The translations under genes and the position numbers were made by a program. 32,249 bases of DNA from Rhodothermales bacterium (lineage in GTDB: Bacteria > Bacteroidota > Rhodothermia > Rhodothermales > Bin80): contig JANQES010000136.1 of NCBI GenBank assembly GCA_028278205.1, positions 1 through 32,249 on the forward strand. Direction: 5' to 3'. The notes below the pieces were generated by a model, which did not search any database, was not told the origin of the DNA, and worked only from the letters and a program-made list of their open reading frames with translations. Position 1 is the stretch's first letter, and every line of letters begins with the position of its first letter. This document shows, piece by piece, positions 8,815-17,588 of the stretch.

Positions 8815-10470
8815 AAGGGTGTACTGTTCCTGGCCGCCGACGACGGTACGGAGGACGCGGACGGCCTTTATTTCTACTGGATCGATCTCGAAGAGGTTGC
8901 CGGAAAGAACCACAAAATCAGCCCACTTGCCGGCCTCCAACGTACCCAGACGTTCTTCTTGAAAACCGGCGAAGGCATTGGCAGCGGTGTAGGCCCGCAG
9001 CGCCTCTTCGACGGTGATCTTCTCTTGCGGCACCCAGCCATCGGGGTTGGCCCCGTCGAGGGTGCGGCGGGTGACGGCGGCGTAGATCCCTTCGAGCGGG
9101 CTGATGGGCGCCACCGTCCAGTCCGAGCCGAAGGTTAGCGGCGCCTCGGCGTCGAGGAGGGCGCGGAAGGCGTAGGTGGTTTGGATGCGTTCGGGGCCGA
9201 TGCGTTTCTCGGCCCAGCGCCCGTCGTCGATGGCGTGATAGGGTTGCATCGACGGGATGACGCCCTGCCGGGCGAAACGGGCGACGGCAGTGGGTGCGAG
9301 GTGCTGGGCGTGCTCGATGCGCGCACGGCGGTCGCGCGGGCCGTTCTGAGCCGTCGCCTCGGCGAAGGTATCGAGGAGCCAGTCGTTGGCGCGGTCGCCG
9401 ATGGCGTGGATGGCCAGGTGTAGCCCGTGGGCGTCGGCTTGCAGGATGTCCCGGCGCAGCGCCGTCGTGTCGGTGATGATCAGGCCCGTCGTCTCCGGCG
9501 CATCGGTGTACGGCTCGTAAAACCACGCCGTGGTCGAGCCCAGCGAGCCATCGACGAACCCTTTGAGGCCGCCCCACCGCAGCCAGTCATCGCCCAGGCC
9601 GTTCTCACGGACGTAGGCGTCGAGCCGGGGCCAGGTGGCAAGCGGGACGAACGCGTAGATGCGCAGCCCAAGCCGCCCCTCGGCCTGCGCCCGGCGGTAT
9701 GTTTCGAGGTCGATCCAGCCGCCGAGGCTGCCTACGTCGTGTACCTGCGTCACGCCCAGCGAGAGAGCGTGCGCCGTGGCGCGAGCCAGGGCTTCGTCGA
9801 GTTCTTCCTCGGACGGATCGGGCATGACCCGCCCGACCAGCGACATCGCCTCGTCTTTGAGCACACCGGTCAATTCACCCGTTTCGGAATCCCGAACGAT
9901 GGCGCCGCCGTCGGGGTCGGGCGTCTCGCGGGTGAGGCCGGCCAGCGCCAGCGCTTTCGAATTGGCCAGCGCCATGTGCCCGTCGAGGCGGCTGACAAAG
10001 ACCGGATGCGCGGCGGTGAGGCTGTCGATCCATTCGCGCCGGGGCAAGGCGCCGCCCCAGCGTTCGTGATCCCAGTCACCCCCGGTGATCCAGCGGCCTT
10101 CGGGCACCGACGCGGCAAAAGCACCGAGGCGCCGGGCAAACTCCTCCGGCGTATCGGCATCGCGCAGATCGACGCTCGCCAGTTGAAAGCCGCCGCTGAG
10201 AAAATGCGCGTGGTTGTCGATAAAACCAGGCGCCACGAAGCGGCCTCCGAGGTCCACCACCCGCGTCTGCTCCTGCCGCAACGCCTCGACCCGCGCCGCC
10301 GGCCCCACGTCGAGCAAAACACCTTCGGCCACGGCCAGGGCTTCGGCCCACGGCTGCGCCGGATCGCCCGTCCAGATCCGGGCATTCGTGTAGATGACGT
10401 CGGGCGCCTGGGCCAACACGGCGTTCATAGGCAAAATCAGGATGAGGATGAGAAGGCTGAGGCGAGACAT
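8806..10470 (-). CDS. Secreted YtcJ-type metal-dependent amidohydrolase
   Basis: The 554-residue protein belongs to the amidohydrolase_3 (YtcJ) branch of the amidohydrolase superfamily, which hydrolyses C-N bonds; the substrate cannot be told from sequence. A signal peptide (about 1-20, ending AVLAQA) predicts export. Visible metal-site motifs are DNHAHF (HxH), GVLKDEAM, HAIGDRAND, ARIEHAQHL and FGSDWTVAP. Length and domain order are usual for the family. The final residues LEF and the TAG stop come from the AATCTAA heptamer array, so the end of the gene is set by the repeat. No partner gene for a pathway is next to it. The older family label, N-substituted formamide deformylase, is only one possible activity. 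Confidence 0.9.
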   Translation of the reverse strand: MSRLSLLILILILPMNAVLAQAPDVIYTNARIWTGDPAQPWAEALAVAEGVLLDVGPAARVEALRQEQTRVVDLGGRFVAPGFIDNHAHFLSGGFQLASVDLRDADTPEEFARRLGAFAASVPEGRWITGGDWDHERWGGALPRREWIDSLTAAHPVFVSRLDGHMALANSKALALAGLTRETPDPDGGAIVRDSETGELTGVLKDEAMSLVGRVMPDPSEEELDEALARATAHALSLGVTQVHDVGSLGGWIDLETYRRAQAEGRLGLRIYAFVPLATWPRLDAYVRENGLGDDWLRWGGLKGFVDGSLGSTTAWFYEPYTDAPETTGLIITDTTALRRDILQADAHGLHLAIHAIGDRANDWLLDTFAEATAQNGPRDRRARIEHAQHLAPTAVARFARQGVIPSMQPYHAIDDGRWAEKRIGPERIQTTYAFRALLDAEAPLTFGSDWTVAPISPLEGIYAAVTRRTLDGANPDGWVPQEKITVEEALRAYTAANAFAGFQEERLGTLEAGKWADFVVLSGNLFEIDPVEIKAVRVLRTVVGGQEQYTLEF

Positions 10471-10481
10471 GGGGGAAAAGT

Positions 10482-10588
10482 GTTTTTAGTGTTATAGTGT
10501 TTTGGTATTATAGTGTTTTAATATTTATAGATGTTTGATTAAAAACAACTTAAACACTCAAACACCATAACACTCAAACACCATAACC
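10482..10588. repeat. AT-rich opposed arrays of AGTGTTT / AAACACT type
   Basis: The left arm (about 10482-10530) repeats AGTGTTTT, TTATAGTGTTTTGG and ATTATAGTGTTTT. The right arm (about 10549-10588) repeats AAACACTC, AAACACCATAACACTC and AAACACCATAAC. The arms are complementary in motif and separated by a short AT-rich loop. This fills the whole space between the amidohydrolase and the propeller kinase. Its composition is very different from the flanking genes. Confidence 0.85.
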
Positions 10589-10590
10589 CC

Positions 10591-13500
10591 TCACTCCGCC
10601 ATCACCGGACGAGGCTCGGGGGAAGACTGCTCGACGGATCGGTGCAGGGGGAACGAGACGGTGAAGACGCTGCCTTTCCCTTTCTTGCTCTCGACCTCGA
10701 TGGTGCCCTCCATGAGCCGGACCAGCCGCGCCGTGATCGTCAGGCCGAGGCCGCTGCCTTCGTACGAACGCGCCAACCCGCTCGACTCCTGTTTGAATTC
10801 GTCGAACAAATGTGGGATGAAATCCTCCTCGATACCGATGCCCGTGTCGGCCACGCTGATGTGCGCGTGGTCGCCTTTCTGCTTCACCGCCACACTGACG
10901 GTGCCTTCCTCGGTAAATTTGATGGCATTACCGATCAGGTTGTTGAGGATCCGCTCCAGAAAACGACGGTCGAGGTTGACCATCAACGGCTCCGGCGGCG
11001 AAATCAATTCGAGCAACAACGACTTCTGATACGCCAGCGGCGCCAGCAGCCGGTTGACCTCCTCGGCCAACTCGCCCACGTCGATCACCTCGCGGCGGAT
11101 TTCCATCATCCCGGCCCGCAACTTCGCCAGTTCGAGCAGCGAGTTGACCGTCTGCAAAAGACGCTGGCTGTTCGATTCGATGGGGTCGAGGAATTCCTGA
11201 AAGCGTCCGGGCAGTTCGTCTTGCAAGACCGAGGTGAAACCCAGGATGGCCGTCAGCGGTGTGCGCAGTTCGTGCGAGGTCGTCGCCAGGAATTCGTCCT
11301 TGAGCTTATCGACCTTCATGAGGCTGTCGTTGGCCTCCTGAAGGCGCCGGTTGGCCTGTTGGAGGCGTTCGTTGACGACGCGTTCGCGGGCCAGTTCGCG
11401 GGCCTGTTCCTGCGCCTGCTTGTTCTCTGCGACGATGGTCCGGTAGCGCGCGTAAAGCGCCGTCGCTGCCAGAATCATGGCCAGATACAAGCCGTAGGCC
11501 CACCACGTGCGATACCACGGCGGCAGCACGTGAAAGGCAAAAACCGCGTCCTTGCTGAGCACCCCCTGCGCATTGCGCGCCCGCACCCGGAAGCGATAGG
11601 CGCCCTCGCTCAACCCGAAATAGGCGTGTCTCTTGCGAACCGTCCACTCAGACCACTGGCTGTCGTAGCCTTCCAAAAAATACTGGTATTGATTGTCGTC
11701 GACGGCGTTATAGCTGGGCGCGGCAAATTCAAAGCGGAGGTCGTTGTGGATATAGTCCAGCTCCGGCTCCGGCCCTTCGGGCTGCCCCGGCGTGGGGGCG
11801 CCGTCGAAGATGAGTTGCCCCGTCGCGGAAGTAACCCGGCGCACCAGGGCTGAGAACGGGATGTCGTAACGTTTCTTAAAATGGGGATCGTAGCGGATAA
11901 GCCGGTTGCCGTCCCCGATCCAGGTGATGCCGTCGTCTTCTACATAGACCTGCACGATCTCGCCTTTGGCAAAATGCAAAACAGGCGGTGTCTCGCGGGC
12001 ATAAGAGCCGTCCACCTGGAGCCGGGCGATCTCAATGCGATCCGGATAAACGAGCCAGAACGAATCCTCATCATCGACAAATACATTCAGCAGGGGGTCG
12101 TCGAAGGGCGCCTCGTCGTCCGCATAAAGCGCGGGATCCCGATAAAAGCGAGGGGCTGCGCCTTCCGTGTCCGGAGCATCAAACCGGAAGATGCCTTGCG
12201 GGGATGAAAAGAATATCTGTCCGTCGACAGCAAACGGTTGAATGACGCCTTCGGGCAGGCCGTCTTCTTCGCCAAAGGATTTGAGTTCCTCTACCGTCTC
12301 TGTTTCAGATAAACGAAGGCGCAACACTTTGCGATTCATGGTAGAGAGCCACAGGGTTCCGTCGGTCGCCTCGGCCATAGCCACGACAGACTCCGTAATG
12401 CCTCCGTCGAAAGGCCGCTGCTGCCACCCCGCCGGGGTCGATGCCAGAAAAGAAAATCCATCTTTTTGGCCGAAGTAGATCCGGCCTGTCTTTTCCGAGT
12501 AGAGCAGGCTGAAGACCGCGCTCCGATCTTCGGTGAGCAATTGTGCCTGGTCTTCTTGCCACGCAAAAAGCCCGGCATCGGTGGCGACAAACAAGACACC
12601 CTCTGCCGAGAGCAACGCCCGCGACGTTCTGCTGAGAATTTTGGTAAAGGAAAGACGCCCCACCTTTTCCCGATCCTCCCCGGTGACCTCTTCAGACCGA
12701 TACAGGCCCGTCGTCGTGGCAACATACAACCGGCCTTGATGCCGTTCCATCGTGTTGACGTGGCCCTCTAAGCCGAATCGGCGATCATAAAAAGAGAGCG
12801 GCGACGAAAAATCCATCCGAACCAATCCGTCATTGTTGAGGGCCAGCCACAAGCCGTTCTGGGCATCGCTAAAGACATTATTGACCCACCCATCGGGTAA
12901 GCCGGTCGATTCATCGAAGCGTCGTACGAGGCGGCCCTGTTTGTCGATGAGCACGACGCCGCCGCCGTCGAGAAACGCCAGGGCAAAGTGTCCATCGGGC
13001 AGGGCGCGTCCATGGTAGAGCCGATGGTTACGCCACCAGGCATCGATTTCTGTGGGAAAGGCGAAGGCCGTCGTTCCATCATAGAGAAACAACCCCTCCT
13101 GGCGCGTGGCGATGAGCCAGCGGTCGTCGGGGTAGGGCGCCATCATGTAAACCCGCAGGTCGGCAAACCGCTCGCCATCGGGCACCAGATGCAACGAGTC
13201 GCCGTCGAGGCGCAAAAGCCCCCGGCCCCACTCGCGGACGAAAAGCTGATCGCGTACCCAGAAGGAGGTATGAAAACCCCGTTCGCTTTCCCATACCTTC
13301 ATCGTCTTTCCGTCCCACCGAAAAAGGCGATCAGCCGTTTGAAAATAGACCCCTTTGCGGGTGGCATGGGTGGCCCAGACGTCCCAAAATTCGTGATGCG
13401 CCGGCGCTATTTTATCGCGCAGGGACATGAAACGCAGCGTGCCGGCGGAATCGGGTTTGAGATAGCCGAAGTCGCCCTGCACGCCGGCATAAAGAACCCC

Positions 13501-13836
13501 CTGATCATCGACGGCCAGCGAGCGGACGATGGTTTTGGCCGGGGTTTCGACCAGGCGCCACGTAGCGCCGTCATATTCGAGGATGCCGTCGTAGTTGGCA
13601 ATGTAGATGAGGCCGCGCGGGTCTTGCGTGACGGCCCAGTTCTGATGGTGCTGTCGGTAATCCTGCCGGGAAAAATGTTCGAAGAAAAATGGCAGCCCCA
13701 CCTCCGGATCTTCCAGCAAATGTGGAGCGTGGGCGCCTTCGGGCACCTCCTGTTGCGTCGCCAGCGGTTGCCCCTGGGCGGCCAACGGCCCCAACAGCAG
13801 CACGAGCAAAGCCAGATATCCGCCGGCAAGACGCAT
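10591..13836 (-). CDS. Periplasmic beta-propeller sensor histidine kinase (Reg_prop / Y_Y_Y)
   Basis: The 1081-residue membrane kinase has a signal peptide (MRLAGGYLALLVLLL...AAQG), a large periplasmic region of Reg_prop-type propeller repeats (for example GLIYIANYDGILEYDG, GVLYAGVQGDFGYL, LYVATTTGLYRS), a Y_Y_Y domain before the membrane (YNAVDDNQYQYFLEGYDSQW), one membrane segment (about residue 770-795), a coiled coil, HisKA with His855 (TSHELRTPLTAI) and HATPase (NLIGNAIKF, DTGIGI, GSGLGLTI). Similar Bacteroidota hybrids sense glycans, but this one stops after the HATPase and lacks the receiver and AraC output, so a separate regulator is needed. I start at 13836 because the signal peptide begins there; an in-frame ATG at 13899 would put 21 unlikely residues in front of it. 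Confidence 0.92.
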   Translation of the reverse strand: MRLAGGYLALLVLLLGPLAAQGQPLATQQEVPEGAHAPHLLEDPEVGLPFFFEHFSRQDYRQHHQNWAVTQDPRGLIYIANYDGILEYDGATWRLVETPAKTIVRSLAVDDQGVLYAGVQGDFGYLKPDSAGTLRFMSLRDKIAPAHHEFWDVWATHATRKGVYFQTADRLFRWDGKTMKVWESERGFHTSFWVRDQLFVREWGRGLLRLDGDSLHLVPDGERFADLRVYMMAPYPDDRWLIATRQEGLFLYDGTTAFAFPTEIDAWWRNHRLYHGRALPDGHFALAFLDGGGVVLIDKQGRLVRRFDESTGLPDGWVNNVFSDAQNGLWLALNNDGLVRMDFSSPLSFYDRRFGLEGHVNTMERHQGRLYVATTTGLYRSEEVTGEDREKVGRLSFTKILSRTSRALLSAEGVLFVATDAGLFAWQEDQAQLLTEDRSAVFSLLYSEKTGRIYFGQKDGFSFLASTPAGWQQRPFDGGITESVVAMAEATDGTLWLSTMNRKVLRLRLSETETVEELKSFGEEDGLPEGVIQPFAVDGQIFFSSPQGIFRFDAPDTEGAAPRFYRDPALYADDEAPFDDPLLNVFVDDEDSFWLVYPDRIEIARLQVDGSYARETPPVLHFAKGEIVQVYVEDDGITWIGDGNRLIRYDPHFKKRYDIPFSALVRRVTSATGQLIFDGAPTPGQPEGPEPELDYIHNDLRFEFAAPSYNAVDDNQYQYFLEGYDSQWSEWTVRKRHAYFGLSEGAYRFRVRARNAQGVLSKDAVFAFHVLPPWYRTWWAYGLYLAMILAATALYARYRTIVAENKQAQEQARELARERVVNERLQQANRRLQEANDSLMKVDKLKDEFLATTSHELRTPLTAILGFTSVLQDELPGRFQEFLDPIESNSQRLLQTVNSLLELAKLRAGMMEIRREVIDVGELAEEVNRLLAPLAYQKSLLLELISPPEPLMVNLDRRFLERILNNLIGNAIKFTEEGTVSVAVKQKGDHAHISVADTGIGIEEDFIPHLFDEFKQESSGLARSYEGSGLGLTITARLVRLMEGTIEVESKKGKGSVFTVSFPLHRSVEQSSPEPRPVMAE

Positions 13837-14348
13837 AGCCCTGGAGGTTGAACAGTTCGGTAAATGCAGAGGTGGCGAGGAAGAGACGAATGCGGTCATC
13901 GGGGGGCGGGGGTACTAAAGGTCGCGCGCCGCATGAAGAATTTCAACAACAGGGCGCTCAAAAAAACCATTTTTTTGTTGGTAAAACGTTGGAAAACCCG
14001 AAAATGAGGGCAGCATAAACCACAGGGCACCACTTTTCGTCCCATAATCTTTACAGAAAATGAAAAGGGATTTACCTTGCGTCACGAGATTTTTACACAA
14101 ATTATCCCAGATTTTGCGGAATTAGAAAGCCATAGAAAGAAAGTCTTAGTGCCGGCAGGCTTTTGTAATTTAATGGCTTGCTTAAACACAAAAAGCAGCG
14201 CGCGGAGCTTTTGTTCAGCCGGAAGGAACCGCACAGTATAACCGGCTCCCGGCCTGGGTCTGCTCTTCTTCTCCATCGCGCTGTCTCACGACGAGGGATG
14301 TCTTTTACCCACCATCCCGTCGGCTCTTTGCCCCACAATCACCCAAAT
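13837..14348. other. Long non-coding stretch between divergent genes
   Basis: About 500 bases separate the propeller kinase from the small lipoprotein. Bases 13930-14200 are AT-richer than the surroundings and contain only short unconvincing reading frames, the longest of 61 codons without family resemblance. Promoters for both divergent genes must lie here. I see short dyads (for example CCGG pieces around 14220-14252) but no riboswitch or RNA gene that I recognise, and none of the heptamer arrays. Confidence 0.5.
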
Positions 14349-14354
14349 AGGAGG
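14349..14354 (+). promoter_or_regulatory. Perfect Shine-Dalgarno site of the small lipoprotein
   Basis: AGGAGG lies seven bases before the ATG at 14362. Most long genes here have no such site, so it stands out and fixes the start of this small gene. Confidence 0.8.
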
Positions 14355-14361
14355 ACCTGTT

Positions 14362-14601
14362 ATGAAACGCATAGCTGACCTCACCCAGCCCGTGATCACC
14401 TTTTTCTTCGCCCTCTTTTTTGCCGTCGCGCTGACGATTGCCGGTTGCAGCGCCAACACCATCACCGGCCCCGACGTGACGCCTTCTGAGGAAGAGGCCA
14501 CCGTGGAGGTGCTTCCGGCTGCCGGCCCCAACGCCCCTCATAATGAAGGCGAAGACGCCGGAAAAGTAACACACATTAAAAACGGCGGCGATCGCAATTA
14601 A
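14362..14601 (+). CDS. Small predicted lipoprotein of unknown function
   Basis: The 79-residue protein has an N-terminal hydrophobic stretch (about 10-27) ending in a lipobox, TIAGC, with Cys29 as the expected lipidated residue. The mature part of about 50 residues is acidic and rich in Glu, Pro and Ala (PSEEEATVEVLPAAGP), without domain signs. A perfect AGGAGG seven bases upstream supports both the gene and its start, and predicts good translation. I do not recognise a family. It is followed by a glycosyltransferase about 150 bases on, but nothing shows a functional link. Confidence 0.75.
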   Translation: MKRIADLTQPVITFFFALFFAVALTIAGCSANTITGPDVTPSEEEATVEVLPAAGPNAPHNEGEDAGKVTHIKNGGDRN

Positions 14602-14753
14602 GACGGAGAGGTAATCTTTTTAGACGCGCCCCAGGCGTAGCAGCTCTCCCGCCGTCGTCGAGTAACAAAGCATAGCATCGCCTATCTTGCGCCTACGCCA
14701 AGATCGATGGTGACCTCTGCCCTTTTTTCTCGACGAACGGCCCCGGTCTGCGC

Positions 14754-15884
14754 ATGTCGTCTCCAGATGTCGTGTTCGCTTTAACAGGCGACGTACGCCG
14801 CAACTCGCGCGCGCTGAAGCAGTTGCGGGCGCTGGCGGCGTTGGGCGCGACGGTCGAGGCGCTGACGTTCGGCCCGGCGGCAGACGAGGCCTCGTTGGAA
14901 GCCGGCATCGAGCTTCGGGTGCTGGCGCGTCCGCCGGGCAGCGGCCCGCGCTTCTTCGCCCGCGTACACCGGCTCTTCGCGCAAACCGCGCGCCGGATCC
15001 CGGCCCGCGTCTACCACGCCAGCGATCTCTACACGCTGCCGGCCCTGCACGCCGCAGCCCGGCAGCACGGCGGACGGCTCGTCTACGACGCGCGCGAACT
15101 CTACCCGCACGTCGCCTCGACGGCAGGCCGACCCTGGGTGCGCGCGATGTGGCGGCTCTTAGAAGGCCGGCACATCCGCCATGCCGATGCCGTCTTCACC
15201 GTCAGCGACAGCATCGCTGATCGGTTGGCGCAGGCGTATGGCCTGCCGCGGCCTGCGGTGTTGCACAACGTGCCGCCCTACCGGAACGTCGCGTCGTCGG
15301 GTTATCTGCGCGAACAGACGAGCGCGGCGCCCGGCACAGCGGTGCTGCTGCACCAGGGGCAGATTCAGAAAGACCGGGGCTGCCTCTTGCTCGCCGACGC
15401 CATGCGCGACGTAGACAGCGCCGTGCTAGTCTTCCTCGGTGGCGGCCCGCTCAAGCCGATGCTGCGACAACACGTCCGCGCGGCAGGCCTCAACGAACGC
15501 ATCTTTTTCCTCGATCCGGTCTCGCCGGACGCCCTGCTGCCCGTGACGGCCTCTGCCGACGCCGGCATCACGCTACTCGAAGACACCTGCCTCAACCATC
15601 GTTTTGCCCTGCCCAACAAGCTCTTCGAGTATTTGATGGCCGGGCTTCCGGTGCTGGCCAGCGATCTGCCGGAGATCCGAGGCGTCGTCGAGGCCTTCGA
15701 CGTCGGATGCGTCGTAGACCCGGCTAACCGCACCGCGCTCGTCGAAGCGCTGCAACGCATGGCCGATGACAGGGAGGCCCGCGCCCGATGGGCCGCAAAT
15801 GCCCCGCGCGTTTTCGAAACCTTTAGCTGGGAAAAAGCATCTCAACGGTTCAAACAGGCGTATCAGAAGCTGCTGAATATGTAG
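14754..15884 (+). CDS. GT4-type glycosyltransferase
   Basis: The 376-residue cytoplasmic protein has the GT-B two-domain layout. The N-terminal acceptor half includes VYHASDLYTLPAL and RLVYDARELYPH; the C-terminal nucleotide-sugar half includes LLHQGQIQKDRG, LVFLGGGPLKPML and the family signature LPNKLFEYLMAGLPVLASD, whose glutamates sit where the E-x7-E motif contacts the donor. Family members transfer sugars to lipid or polysaccharide acceptors; donor and acceptor cannot be told here. There are no other polysaccharide genes nearby, so it may be an isolated envelope-glycan enzyme. It ends 46 bases before the thioredoxin-fold lipoprotein on the same strand and the two may be cotranscribed. 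Confidence 0.88.
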   Translation: MSSPDVVFALTGDVRRNSRALKQLRALAALGATVEALTFGPAADEASLEAGIELRVLARPPGSGPRFFARVHRLFAQTARRIPARVYHASDLYTLPALHAAARQHGGRLVYDARELYPHVASTAGRPWVRAMWRLLEGRHIRHADAVFTVSDSIADRLAQAYGLPRPAVLHNVPPYRNVASSGYLREQTSAAPGTAVLLHQGQIQKDRGCLLLADAMRDVDSAVLVFLGGGPLKPMLRQHVRAAGLNERIFFLDPVSPDALLPVTASADAGITLLEDTCLNHRFALPNKLFEYLMAGLPVLASDLPEIRGVVEAFDVGCVVDPANRTALVEALQRMADDREARARWAANAPRVFETFSWEKASQRFKQAYQKLLNM

Positions 15885-15930
15885 CGCTGAGATAGTCCGT
15901 TCACGTTGTCTTACCCGATCAGATAGCCCC

Positions 15931-16476
15931 ATGAACCGCGCCCTCTTGTTCATTCTGATCCTCGCTGTGCCCGCCCTGCCGGGGTGCGCGCAATCCTCGT
16001 CGGAGCCTGCCCCGGATGCCGAGGCAGCGCAGGCTGCCGCGTCCACCCCCTTCGTCTGGCCGACGTTCGACGAAGCCGTGGCTGCCGCCGAAAAAAGCGG
16101 CAAACCCATCCTCATCGATATCTATGCGCCCTGGTGCGGCTGGTGCCGGAAGATGCAAAAAGAGGTCTACGGCAACGACGCCATCGAAGCCTACGTCAAA
16201 AAACATTTCGAATACGGACGCCTCAACATCGACGACGGTGAGACCCAGCACCAGTTCAAAGATTACGTGCTCACCTCCCAACAGCTAGGCCATGCCCTCG
16301 GCGCCCAGGGCACCCCCACCACCGTCTTTCTCGATACCAACGGCAACTACATCACCCGGCTCGACGGCTACTGGAATCTCGAATCCTTCGAACAAGCCGT
16401 CCGCTACATCGGCAGCGGCGCCTACCACGAGCAAGACTACGAGGAGTTTATCGAGGCCTCCGCCGAGGGTCAGTAA
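15931..16476 (+). CDS. Thioredoxin-fold lipoprotein with a CGWC active site
   Basis: The 181-residue envelope protein has a signal peptide with lipobox LPGC (lipidated Cys19), a short Ala/Pro-rich linker and one thioredoxin domain. The redox motif is APWCGWC (Cys69 and Cys72) and the cis-proline loop is GTPTTVFLD. Helix spacing and the KPILIDIYAPWCGWC context resemble DsbD C-terminal-like or thioredoxin_7 proteins, which reduce or form disulfides of exported proteins. A partner such as DsbD is not in the window. There is no clear Shine-Dalgarno sequence. The TAA stop abuts the first base of a heptamer array. Confidence 0.9.
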   Translation: MNRALLFILILAVPALPGCAQSSSEPAPDAEAAQAAASTPFVWPTFDEAVAAAEKSGKPILIDIYAPWCGWCRKMQKEVYGNDAIEAYVKKHFEYGRLNIDDGETQHQFKDYVLTSQQLGHALGAQGTPTTVFLDTNGNYITRLDGYWNLESFEQAVRYIGSGAYHEQDYEEFIEASAEGQ

Positions 16477-16633
16477 TTTTGGATTTTAGATTTTGGATTT
16501 TGGATTGGGTGATTTCTTGCCTCTCTTTAACAATCGAAAAAGCCGCGACGGTTGGATCCGTTGCGGCTTTTTCGATTGAGAGGACGGTGCTCAAAAAGAC
16601 CAATCCAAAATCCAAAATCTAAAATCCAAAATC
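16476..16633. repeat. Heptamer-armed element with intact terminator core
   Basis: The left arm (16476-16508) is made of GGATTTT/AGATTTT units and the right arm (16601-16633) of AATCCAA/AATCTAA units, perfectly phased at seven. Between them is a strong stem-loop (listed separately) and then ACGGTGCTCAAAAAGACC before the right arm. The core is closely related to the element at 8658-8814. The element lies between two convergent genes; its right arm encodes the last codons of the nitrilase-family gene. Confidence 0.93.
16531..16578. terminator. Bidirectional intrinsic terminator inside the element
   Basis: CAATCGAAAAAGCCGC (16531-16546) and GCGGCTTTTTCGATTG (16563-16578) are perfectly complementary, and the space between them pairs further to a small loop. 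The A-run and T-run make it usable from both strands, which suits the convergent genes on either side. Confidence 0.85.
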
Positions 16634-17470
16634 AGCAGCTTCTGCCAGCCGCACGGCGCCGCCGTCGTACTGATCCGGGCGGCGGTGTTGCATGAACAAC
16701 TGCCGGGCGGGCGAGGCCTGGCACCGGCTAAAATCCAGATCGGCGTAGAGGATGGCCTCTTGCTGTTCGGGCGCCTGCGCCACGACGTGGCCGAAGGGAT
16801 CGGTGACGAACGAGCCGCCGGCAAACTCCAGCACCGCTTCCTGCCCCACCCGGTTGGCCAGGGCCATGAAAAAGCCGTTTTGAAACGACGCCACACGCAG
16901 TTCGGCCTCGAACAAACCCTCCGGCCACTCGCCCAGCGCGCCGGCCTGCGGCACCACCACGAGGTCGGCCCCGTCGAGGGCCAGCGCACGCAGGTATTCG
17001 GGATAGTGGCGGTCGTAGCAGATCGCCACGCCGAGGCGTCCGGCGGCGGTGTCGTAGACGGGGGCGCCGGTGTCGCCGGGGGCGTAATAGCCCTGCTCGT
17101 AAAAGCCCTCATAATCGGTGATGTGCATCATGCGCGTGCGCCCCAGCAGCGTCCCGTCGGCGTCGATGATGGGCGAGGTGTCGAAGGCGCGGTCGCCGTC
17201 GCGTTCGTAGAGGTTGAGCACGACGACCACGCCGAGGCGCCCGGCGGCTTCGCAGAACGCGTCGGTGGTAGGCCCGGGCACCGGCTCGGCCAGATCGAGC
17301 ACATCAGGCCCGGAGCGGTGTTGTGGGTAGAACGGGGTAAACGCCAGCTCCGGATAGACGACGAGGCCGGCGCCGGCTGCTGCCGCCTCTTCGAGCGCCG
17401 CCAGCCCACGTCTGACATTCTGCGCCAGATCGGCGCCCGGCTGCTGCTGAATCAGGGCGATTTTTGTCAT
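16619..17470 (-). CDS. Nitrilase-superfamily (carbon-nitrogen hydrolase) protein with Met at the lysine position
   Basis: The 283-residue cytoplasmic protein has the nitrilase fold, closest in pattern to N-carbamoylputrescine amidase-like members. The general-base Glu41 (YPELAF) and nucleophile Cys151 (GVAICYDRHYPE) are present. The third catalytic residue, normally the Lys of a YRKMH-type motif, is replaced: the sequence reads GRTRMMHITD with Met114 at that position. Either another lysine serves, or this is a subgroup with altered chemistry. The start at 17470 (MTKIALIQQQPG) matches the beta-strand that opens the family fold; an upstream in-frame ATG at 17518 would translate repeat sequence. 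The last four residues, DFGF, and the TAG stop are encoded by the AATCCAA/AATCTAA array. Confidence 0.9.
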   Translation of the reverse strand: MTKIALIQQQPGADLAQNVRRGLAALEEAAAAGAGLVVYPELAFTPFYPQHRSGPDVLDLAEPVPGPTTDAFCEAAGRLGVVVVLNLYERDGDRAFDTSPIIDADGTLLGRTRMMHITDYEGFYEQGYYAPGDTGAPVYDTAAGRLGVAICYDRHYPEYLRALALDGADLVVVPQAGALGEWPEGLFEAELRVASFQNGFFMALANRVGQEAVLEFAGGSFVTDPFGHVVAQAPEQQEAILYADLDFSRCQASPARQLFMQHRRPDQYDGGAVRLAEAADFGF

Positions 17471-17499
17471 AACGATGGATTCGGTTTGAGAGGGGAATG

Positions 17500-17588
17500 A
17501 GCAAATGGCAAAAGGCAAATGGCAATCAACCCACTATTTGCTCCTTTGCCCTTTTGCATATTTGCCCATTTGTCCATTTGCCCATTTC
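17500..17588. repeat. Opposed GGCAAAT / GCCCATTT arrays
   Basis: The left arm (17500-17526) reads GCAAATG, GCAAAAG, GCAAATG, GCAAT with a period of seven. The right arm (17534-17588) reads TATTTGC, TCCTTTG, CCCTTTTG, CATATTTG, CCCATTTG, TCCATTTG, CCCATTTC with a period of seven to eight. They are complementary in motif and almost touch. The array ends against the stop codon of the bactofilin gene. Confidence 0.85.

Noticed and set aside
13915..14100. A 61-codon minus-strand frame in the long gap
   Set aside because: It has no ribosome binding site, no family resemblance and atypical composition.
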